Shown: piece after piece, positions 56,528-64,000 of the stretch
Layout of the letters: each line of letters opens with the position of its first letter
Numbering within the stretch: the first letter of the stretch is position 1
NCBI GenBank assembly: GCA_024803745.1
Contig: JANJXV010000013.1
Span: 6,386,001 to 6,450,000, forward strand
Direction of reading: 5' to 3'
Source: Megascapheus bottae
Taxonomy: Eukaryota > Chordata > Mammalia > Rodentia > Geomyidae
DNA length: 64,000 nucleotides
Program-made: the position numbers and the translations under genes
Notes under the pieces: generated by a model
Database searches by the model: none
What the model was told of the DNA's origin: nothing
Seen by the model: only the letters and a program-made list of their open reading frames with translations

Positions 56528-56668
56528 CTATTTCAAATAAGCAAATAAATGTACACACAATCTGCCAAGAAACAAAGTCAGATACTTTAACCAAAGGACA
56601 GCAATAGAGAAGAGAAATAGCATAGTACATATGAACAACAATCACATGATCTAAAGCTCTTGTTTCCT
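56528..56668 (-). mobile_element. L1 3' UTR fragment
   Basis: CTATTTCAAATAAGCAAATA, AACAAAGTCAGATACTTTAA, AAAGGACAGCAATAGAGAAG and ATAGCATAGTACAT are the middle of the family 3' UTR. Confidence 0.8.
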
Positions 56669-56838
56669 GGAATCACTACTCAACATTGTGAATGTTGCTA
56701 TTACTTTAATCTCTTTCCACAAATTACAAATATTTTTAATGATATCTACAACAGTAAATTTTTCCCCGAACTGTTAATCATAACTTCTTAGATAAATCAC
56801 AGAAATCACTATCTATAGCAGCTACAACCTTATAAAAT

Positions 56839-56962
56839 GCATTTTTATTTATTTATTTATTTTTATGTTTCGGTATTTGGGCTTGATCTCACAGAGTGGG
56901 TGCTGTGTATCAGTCTCCCCCTTGCCCAAGGGTAGTGCTTTACTATTTAACCCATGAAATAT
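56839..56962 (-). mobile_element. possible old tRNA/ID-like SINE, reversed
   Basis: A TTTA-rich run, then GGTATTTGGGCTTGATCTCA and GGGTAGTGCTTTACTATTTA. Weak match. Confidence 0.4.
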
Positions 56963-57969
56963 GTTTGCTTTTAAAGCTTAGGTCAAAATCATTCCATAAT
57001 CCATGGGCTAGAGTGGTGAAGCATGGATGTTGTGTTAACAGACAAGAAAATATTAATCTCATTATATATCTCCATATGAGCACATAAGTGGCCAATGGAG
57101 TGGAAATAATTGCAAAAGAAGTTTTTAGCAGTAGATCTTAATAGTGAGTCTAGAATATTAAAAAAAAAATCATGTTGCCTCCAAGGCTTTGTTGTTTCAT
57201 TTATGCCAATCCATTTAGTGTAATTGTTAAGAGTCAAAGGATTTTTTGAATTTTAAAAAAGCATTGGCTTTAAGTTATTAAGCAGCTTCATTAAACACTT
57301 ATAAGTGCCTTTTCTTTAATCTCCTATGCCAGACAAAGACATAATCCTCTCTACCTATGAAATAGCTTGATGGCTCTTTTTTTTCTAAAACTTTATCTAC
57401 ATTTCTAATTTCTTGGGTATTTTTGTCTAATATTTCTGGCATTTTTGTCTACATAGAGAATGTACTATTTAGCTTAGCTACTCTAATAAATTATCTCAAC
57501 TAAATCTTCTGGATAATTTACTATGGTTTTTAAACTAGTATCTGAAGATTCTGTTCTTTTATGTTATAGAGATAGCTTTTCTCTTCTTCAATCTCATGAA
57601 CCAACTTCTATCACCTTCAAACATTTTCTTCCTGAAGCTTCTTCACCTGTCTACTCTTACCGTAACTAGAGAGAGTTAAGGATTAAGTTTCCTACAGATT
57701 AGGTTTTTCTTTTTTCTGAGAGAAGTACCATAAATGGTTTGATCTACTTCAAACTATGAAAATGCTTTCCACATCAGCAATAGGGTTGCTTCCCTTCTTT
57801 CTAGCTACAAAATACTTTAAACTTTCTAATCGTCTCGATTTGTTTTCTTTGCATTCACAACTCAGATATTTACTGCAAGAAGCTTAGCTTTTAGCCTATC
57901 TTAGCTTTTGTTCACAAAAGAGACTTTTGAGCACTTAAGAAATTCAGGACATGTATCAACTGCTCTGGA
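56963..57969. other. unique non-coding, AT-rich
   Basis: No gene or repeat recognised. Confidence 0.4.
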
Positions 57970-58325
57970 TTTGAAGTAATTTTACTTCAAAACACATTTG
58001 CTGTATATTAAGTATAATGTCCTGTAATCTGCAAGTAGAAGTAATTTGACTTTTCCTTACTTATTTGAGTCTTTGTTGTTCCTTTATTTTTTCTTATTGC
58101 TCTGGCTAGGAATTCTAGTAGTCCATTGAATAAGAAAAGAGAGAGTGAATATCCTGTCTGATTTCTGATTCTAGAATTCATTCAGTACAATGTTGGCTAT
58201 GAGTTCGTCATCTATAGCCTTCATTATGTTGTGATATGTTTCTTCTGTTCCTAGTTTCCTCAAAGCTTTTGCTATGAAGGGATGTTGAACCATGTATGTC
58301 AAGTGTTATTTTGTATTCTAAATAG
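57970..58325 (-). mobile_element. old L1 ORF2 internal (reverse transcriptase) fragment
   Basis: Reversed ORF2: TTGCTCTGGCTAGGAATTCT, TGTTGGCTATGAGTTCGTCA, CTAGTTTCCTCAAAGCTTTT and GGGATGTTGAACCATG correspond to the L1 reverse-transcriptase region. Interrupted frames. Confidence 0.72.
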
Positions 58326-58374
58326 TTCAACAGAATTTTTTTTGCTTTTTTATTGAAGAATTTATTAACATTGA

Positions 58375-58970
58375 TTTTTTACATCATATTTCAAATGACG
58401 TGTTTAACAGACAAGTATTCAAGAAGGGAATCTCTATATACAATCACTGGCACTTAATTTTTAGAACATAATCAAAATTAGGCTAAGGGTTTGTATATCA
58501 TAGATACATATTAATCAATGTAATAAAACATTATGTCTATAGAGTCATAAGTTTTTATGTCTATATAGTTGTTTATATTTCCCGCACCATGTCCATATAA
58601 TTGGGTATGCAAATATTGAATCCTCGCTCTTATACTGTTTGGATCTAATAGCCACATATTAAGGATTCCATGCACCTTTTGTTTCTTTGGTCTTGACTTG
58701 TCTCACTCAACATGATTCGCTCCAGATTCATCCACTTCTCTGCAAACACCATTATTTTATCTTGTCTGTTGGCTATGTAGAATTCCAATGTATATATACA
58801 CCACATTTTCTGTATCCATTCATCTGCAGTAGGTTATCTGGATTGTTCTCATCACCTGACTATCGTAAATAGTGCAGAGATAAACATAGCTGAGCAGGTG
58901 TCCTCATCATATCTTGGGTTATGATGTTCAGGGTAGATGACCAGATCGTAGGGAAGGTCAATTTTCAGTT
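58375..58970 (-). mobile_element. older L1 3' end with ORF2 C-terminus
   Basis: AT-rich 3' UTR, then TTGACTTGTCTCACTCAACA, TCCAGATTCATCCACTTCTC, ACACCACATTTTCTGTATCC and AGTGCAGAGATAAACATAGC, the reversed ORF2 C-terminus. Another old subfamily, separate from the RT fragment beside it, since minus-strand order would be wrong for one element. Confidence 0.78.
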
Positions 58971-58971
58971 C

Positions 58972-59316
58972 TTTTTTTCATATATTTTTTATTGTCATTA
59001 ATGGAAGGGTTACATGATATTTGCCAGATAGGAGGTGCATTAATTCACATACATTGATATCCTTTCACATGTCTTGATCCCCATTTCCCTTCCCCCACCC
59101 CACCCCTCATCTTGTTTTTCCCCCTTCCCTATCCAATTTCAAATAACCAATAATATATCTGATATATCAGGTAACAAAGTGGGATACTGTAACAATATGA
59201 GATTAAGAAGTGTTTTTGCTATACGGGGTCTTTTATTATTCCATATGAAATTTTGGATTGCCTCTTCTACTTCTTTAAAGAATGACATTGGGATATTGAT
59301 GGGTATAAAATGATGC
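58972..59316 (-). mobile_element. L1 with large internal deletion
   Basis: 58,972-59,204 is the family 3' UTR. It joins directly to 59,205-59,316, reversed ORF2 from the reverse-transcriptase region; the minus frame includes INIPMSFFKEVEEAIQNF and IWNNKRPRIAKTLL. The intervening ORF2 C-terminus is absent. Confidence 0.85.
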
Positions 59317-60285
59317 TTATTGAGATGAACTCCAAGAAATAGAAACAAGAGGATTTTTGTCACTTTGCTTCTTCATTTGCTTTGCTTGTTTTCTGCATTG
59401 TCACTGTTTTTGATTTCTGTACTTTGTTTTGTATGTAAGTTTATTTGTTTTTGGTGAGTCTAAGGGGGAGCACAGAAATGAAGGGAGAACAGTGATACTC
59501 ACTTGACACTATGTTGAAAATGAACTATACAACTTGTGGTGGAGGGGGTTGGGACACTATGCAAAAAATTATTACCTGACTTTATCAGACATTTTCTGTC
59601 CTCACTCCCTGCATATATCACCTTTACAATAACAATGAAAAGTAAAACATAAGAAATTGACTATTAAAATCCCCCAATAACAGGCTACAGAATCAATATA
59701 AAAATCAACTTTTCTGTACACCAATAATGAGAGGACTGGGTAAGAACCAGGTAGGCAATCTCATTCACCATAGACTTCAATAATATAGGCAAGAAATAAC
59801 TTGGCTGAAGACATATAAGAACTCTGCAAACTAACCTATAAGTTACTGAAGAAAAAATGGAAGGTATACAGTAAGACTTTGTCATAAAGATGACTGAAAT
59901 GTTGTAAAATAGTTTTTCTTTATAATTCATGTTAGAAGCCATCAATTTTAGAACCTGTATACAGCAGAAATCATCTCAATGATTGATAATTTCACCTTTG
60001 AGGGAAATATGGATTAATCATTGTGGGGACCTTATTACCTAAGCTCTAACAAACTGAGCTTGAGCAGATATAGTACATGAGGACATCAGAGAAATGAATC
60101 CATCTGCAATTCTCACCAAAATATTTCTTTAATCATATATCCTTGATTTAACACACACACCTGTGTATCAATAGCACTAGCTATGCAAATATCCATAAGA
60201 AAAGCTAGAAGGATTTAGTTCAATGAGGAAGTTTAGAATCATCATTCAATCATTAAGTTTTTACTTAAAATCAGACTTTAAAATA

Positions 60286-60288
<3 letters not shown>
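59317..60288. other. unique non-coding sequence
   Basis: No gene or repeat recognised. Confidence 0.4.
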
Positions 60289-60324
<36 letters not shown>

Positions 60325-60341
60325 TGTGTGTGTGTGTGTGT
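60289..60341. repeat. (TG)n microsatellite
   Basis: About 26 TG units with one TATG interruption. Confidence 0.95.
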
Positions 60342-60571
60342 AAAGTAATCTCTGTTAGAGCCTTCCTTGACCTACAACCAATGTTATAAACTGTTAGCTT
60401 TTTTCTTAATCTTCCCGACAGCCCACTGTCCATGAAGGAAATTATAATTTAATAACCTTGTGAATATTAGATATTTTAGTTTAATGCCTCTAAAATGTTA
60501 AGAATCAATGTAAAAATGACTGTAATAAATGAATGAATATGATGATTCATTGTACATAGAACATAAAAGAT
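60342..60571. other. unique non-coding sequence
   Basis: No gene or repeat recognised. Confidence 0.35.
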
Positions 60572-60668
60572 GTGGTTTGAACTTTGGGCTTGGGTGCTGT
60601 CCCTGAGCTCTTCAGCCCAAGGCTAGCACTCTACCCTTTTGCCACAGTGCCACTTCCAGTTTCAGTAT
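60572..60668 (-). mobile_element. composite SINE, tail half only
   Basis: GGTTTGAACTTTGGGCTTGG, TGTCCCTGAGCTCTTCAGCC and AAGGCTAGCACTCTACCCTT: the reversed ID-like part without the head. Confidence 0.85.
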
Positions 60669-62827
60669 TAGCTGAGGTGGCTTTTTCCTGGGGAGAAAGT
60701 CCTGGCTTAGGAATTCTCTCAGTATTCAGATGGTGGTATTGAGCTCAGTCTGCTGGAATGATCAACTCTGCAAATTTGCTGGGTGTCAACAAGGTAACCT
60801 AAAGAGGAAACAGAACTTTGCAGCCTCTAATTTTTAATTTCTAATCCCCTATAGCTGTGATGTCTAATGCAGTGGCTACTAACCACAAGTATCTACTGAA
60901 AATTAATTAAAATTACATGAAATCTAAAACTTATTTCCTCATTTCTATTAGTTGTATTTCATGTGCTCGGTAAAACTATGTATATTATGGTACCTTTCTA
61001 TATCATAAAAGATTTCATTGGATAGTCCTTCTATGGACTGATACCTCTGCAAGAAGGCAAAACTGGTATTTCATAAACAGACAAAATAGATTTTGCTTGG
61101 TCATTTTGGAAAAAGAAAATCACACTACTCAATTTGAAACACCAACATAACGTAGAAACGTCCCTTTCCTTTTTAATGAATCTGTATTCTGTCAGAAAGG
61201 GCTTTAACTTGCCAGTAATCATGTCAAAAAATCTCTAAACTGGATTTTTCTACTGAAAAGGACTATGTCTCCTTGGAGATGAATTAATTTCACATCTGCA
61301 AATAGAATCTATTAAGATATTCCCAAATCATCTTGTTTTTTGGGGAAAAAAGATCACAATCTGCTTGAAGAAGAGAACACTTGTCTGCCAAATAAAAGTA
61401 ATTTTAGAATAAGAAATAGTGATGACCATCAATAGAATTGAATTGTGTGTTTGGACATGATGAAGATGATTATAATTCACAGAAAAGTTTCAAGCGTCAT
61501 GCATAAAAACTTTTATATAAACTTTCAAATTTTATGACTTCATGTTGAAATCTACACCAACAACTTGGCTATCAGCAATAAAATAGGGGCAAATGGGAAT
61601 GAGAGAAATGCAGATCAGAGCAAAAGGATTTGGAAAAATACTGTAATAAGCTTTGGTTAAAGGCAAGAGAATATTTTGGCAAGATGTGTATGAAAAGCCC
61701 GAACCAAGTTGAATGTAAGGTGTTTATTTGTCAAAGCAGGAATCTAGTAGGAATTTATTTCGTAGAACAAGGAAACAGCTGACAATATTACTTTAAAGAT
61801 AAAAAAATCAATTACTATTTATATAAAAAGTGACAAGGAAAACTTTGTAAGAAAGAGATTGCAAAAGGACACCAGGATAGAAAACACCAGAATCCATAGG
61901 TGAAGGGCCTGAAAACATACATACAGATCAAGTAGTATGATAACTTACTGGGTGTTATAAACCCATGAAATCAAGTGTGTGTACATGTGCCACAGTGGCA
62001 GGTACCACCTTTTTAGACTTCACACTGCCTCATTCTGTTGGTCGGCACGAAACTAGTCCAATCACTGGAGTAGAAAACTAGCAGTTAACATTGCATTTAG
62101 GGACATTGCGGGAGTGAGAACTGAATACCAGTTTAAAGAAAGCCTCTTAGGGATGGTGTTGTTTTATATTTAGGCACCTAAAGAATGAGCAGGTGCTTTC
62201 TTGTCAGTTAGTGGATGACGATTGGTTTGGAGAAAGAACCTTTCAAGGAGAAAGCAGAGTATCTATAGAGACAAGAAAAGAAGAAATATAGGGTGTTTTT
62301 AAGCAAATGCAATTATTTGGAAACTCTAGGGTATTAGACATCAGACTGTGAGATTAAGACATGTTTCAGATGATCTGTTGAGGAAAAGGTGAGTTGATTT
62401 GACTGGCTTTAAATATTTTCACACACAAAGCATATTTTCGCATGAAGCCATAAAGCTAGAATTTATTGTCTGGATCTTTCATTACAAAGACACGAAAAAA
62501 ATTATCTCAGGCTTCAAAAGTCTATAGGGTACAAATAGAGATATATTTAAATTTTTTTAAAATCAATATGAGCTAGTCTATTGGTATTGAGAGAAAAGTG
62601 AAACAAATGGGATCAATTCTCTGCCTGTCTTTTGGTAATGTAAGACCATCAGGACTCTTACTCAGTGCTTGATCAATCCAGTTTGGATCAATCTTCCTGG
62701 ATTTGCATGATTTCCTTGCTTATGGTAGGGTATTTGATGTCTTTAAAGCCCAGTCCTCCTCGCTTTGCTTACAGGAGCTTTGTGTTTTCTTGGTTAGATC
62801 CATGTATCTCAGTGGAGGTTGCTGACA
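60669..62827. other. repeat-poor unique sequence
   Basis: About 2.2 kb with no SINE, L1 or microsatellite detected and no coding signal. Confidence 0.4.
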
Positions 62828-63000
62828 TCACTATTATAAATTTAGTAGCTTGAAAGAACATAATAGTATTCTCTTACAGTTCTCAAAGTTAAAGTTGAGG
62901 CTCTGGGAGAGAAGTGGAATTTGACCCTTGTAGCACTGAGTTGGCTGTTTTTATTGTTTGGCTTTGGCTCTTCTAGTAGGCCATGTCCTTTGAACAAGAA
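62828..63000 (-). mobile_element. possible MLT1-type (MaLR) LTR remnant
   Basis: TTTAGTAGCTTGAAAGAACA, then TTCTCTTACAGTTCTCAAAG and GTTGAGGCTCTGGG follow the reversed MLT1 LTR end. No internal genes; very diverged. Confidence 0.38.
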
Positions 63001-63276
63001 AAGGCCTCCCTTTTCTGTTTGAAGCCAAATCTTCCTCTTATAAAGAAAGCTTATTATTTTGTTAGGGTCCACCAAGACAATGCAGGGCAATCTTTCCATA
63101 TTAAGATCTTCCTATCTAGTATATAAAAATAGAGAACAGACATATGCTAAGAATATCTGGTATGAAGAATCTGAGTTTCATTCTTCCTTGATCATCTTGC
63201 TATGTATCCAGGTTGACCAGAAACTCAGTATCTCCTTGCATCAATCTTTACTTTTTTTTTCTGAGTTTTCTCCTTT

Positions 63277-63356
63277 TTTTCTTTTTTTTCGGTCTGTTGT
63301 GGGGCTTGAACTCTGGGCCTGGGTGTTGTCCTTGAGCTCTTCAGCACTTCTTTTTG
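63277..63356 (-). mobile_element. composite SINE, tail fragment
   Basis: GTTGTGGGGCTTGAACTCTG, GGCCTGGGTGTTGTCCTTGA and GCTCTTCAGCA, reversed ID-like part only, preceded by T-rich sequence. Confidence 0.82.
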
Positions 63357-63445
63357 AAGTGTCAGCTCTCCACTTATTTTCCCTCAGTTTTTTCCTCTTA
63401 ACCCCTCTCTCCCATATGTAAATTATATGTTTACACAGTGAGACC

Positions 63446-63966
63446 AAAGGAAGATATTCTTTTTTTCATAAATTTTTATTGTAATTAATAGAGGGATTAC
63501 ATTATATTCACCAGATTGAAGGTGCATTACTTCACAAACATTGACACCCTTTGTCATGTTTTTGTCCCCATATCCCTCCCTCCACCCCCACCCCTCATCT
63601 TGTTTGGTTATTTCAGATAACCAAATAAACATATATACAATATATCAGATAACCAGGTGAAATACTGTAACAATATGAGATAACCAAAAGACAGCAAAAG
63701 AGATGAAAGATAATATACTACATTAAAGACAACAATCACTCATTATTTGGCTTTTGTTGCTATATCCTGGAGGTCCTTTCATTTAGCGTAATACTATATG
63801 GCCTTATGTATCTAGATTTTGTTCTAATTGTTAATCTCTGCTAGGAGAGCCCAAAGTTTCTACTGATTATGACAAATGAGGGAAACCATTTTTCCTTTGA
63901 GTCTGGCTTACTTCACTTTATATGATTTTTTTTCTCAGCCTTTCCATTTCAAAGGAGGATATTCTT
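63446..63966 (-). mobile_element. young L1 3' end with 16-bp target-site duplication
   Basis: Element 63,462-63,950: poly(T), near-consensus 3' UTR, ending in the last ORF2 codons (GAGTCTGGCTTACTTCACTT). AAAGGAAGATATTCTT (63,446-63,461) and AAAGGAGGATATTCTT (63,951-63,966) flank it with one mismatch, so this short form is complete as inserted. Confidence 0.92.
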
Positions 63967-64000
63967 ACATCTCAATTGACGATCACAAAGGCTTGATAGC

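Noticed and set aside
56322..56645. poly-arginine protein on the minus strand
   Set aside because: Translation of the CTT/C-rich tract next to an L1 fragment.
45040..63000. endogenous retrovirus with internal genes
   Set aside because: Only two weak LTR-like remnants (45,040-45,230 and 62,828-63,000); no gag, pol or env-like frames nearby.
1..64000. an undescribed multi-gene system such as a defence island or biosynthetic cluster
   Set aside because: The window is mammalian repeat-rich non-coding DNA with no operon-like gene arrangement; nothing supports such a system.

Overview
The window looks like nuclear, non-coding DNA from a rodent of the superfamily Geomyoidea (kangaroo rats, pocket mice, pocket gophers; a kangaroo rat, Dipodomys, is my best guess). 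The basis is eleven copies of a dimeric SINE. Its left half is a tRNA-Ala/ID-like head (A-box-like GGCCTAGTGG, B-box-like GGTTCGATTCC) and its right half is a second monomer ending CCAGGACTGGCA. This structure matches IDL-Geo, described as restricted to Geomyoidea. Roughly 28 copies or fragments of a second SINE accompany it, with a 7SL/B1-like head and an ID-like tail, plus lineage-specific L1 3' ends and ancient mammalian MIR, L2 and L1M remnants. The species call is an inference.

I find no convincing protein-coding gene, tRNA, rRNA, snRNA, CpG island or processed gene copy. Open frames are short, fall in repeats or microsatellites, or have no recognisable domain. The only protein homology I can read is L1 ORF2: the C-terminal Cys/His segment and last exon-like stretch in several copies, and two reverse-transcriptase-region fragments. 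The window is best read as an intergenic stretch or the inside of a large intron.

Layout. 1-13,000: MIR, several L1 3' ends, four IDL-Geo and six composite SINEs, several CA/TG arrays, and the longest young-type L1 (about 11,403-12,680). 13,000-24,100: older L1 ends, a 5'-inverted ancient L1, a SINE inside a SINE with both target-site duplications readable, SINE-born CTTC and CT arrays, and an exact 97-bp tandem duplication. 24,100-37,900: a twin-primed L1 (27,535-28,125), inverted SINE halves, and a MIR split by a 72-bp L1. 37,900-41,100: mostly unique sequence. 41,100-42,550: an L1 with a 92-bp 3' transduction inside an older SINE. 43,000-51,100: L2, MIR, a stack of ancient L1s invaded by a young L1 and SINEs. 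51,100-64,000: mostly unique, with isolated L1 ends, a SINE with a duplicated tail, CTT/TG/CT arrays, and a young L1 at the right edge with a 16-bp target-site duplication.

Two global patterns stand out. Nearly every L1 lies on the minus strand while SINEs are mixed, as expected if the window were an intron of a plus-strand gene. And many of the microsatellites sit at the A-rich tails of SINEs, several inside the element's own target-site duplication. I found no new cellular system; the interest lies in well-preserved retrotransposition events. Repeat family names come from sequence recognition and were not checked against a library.
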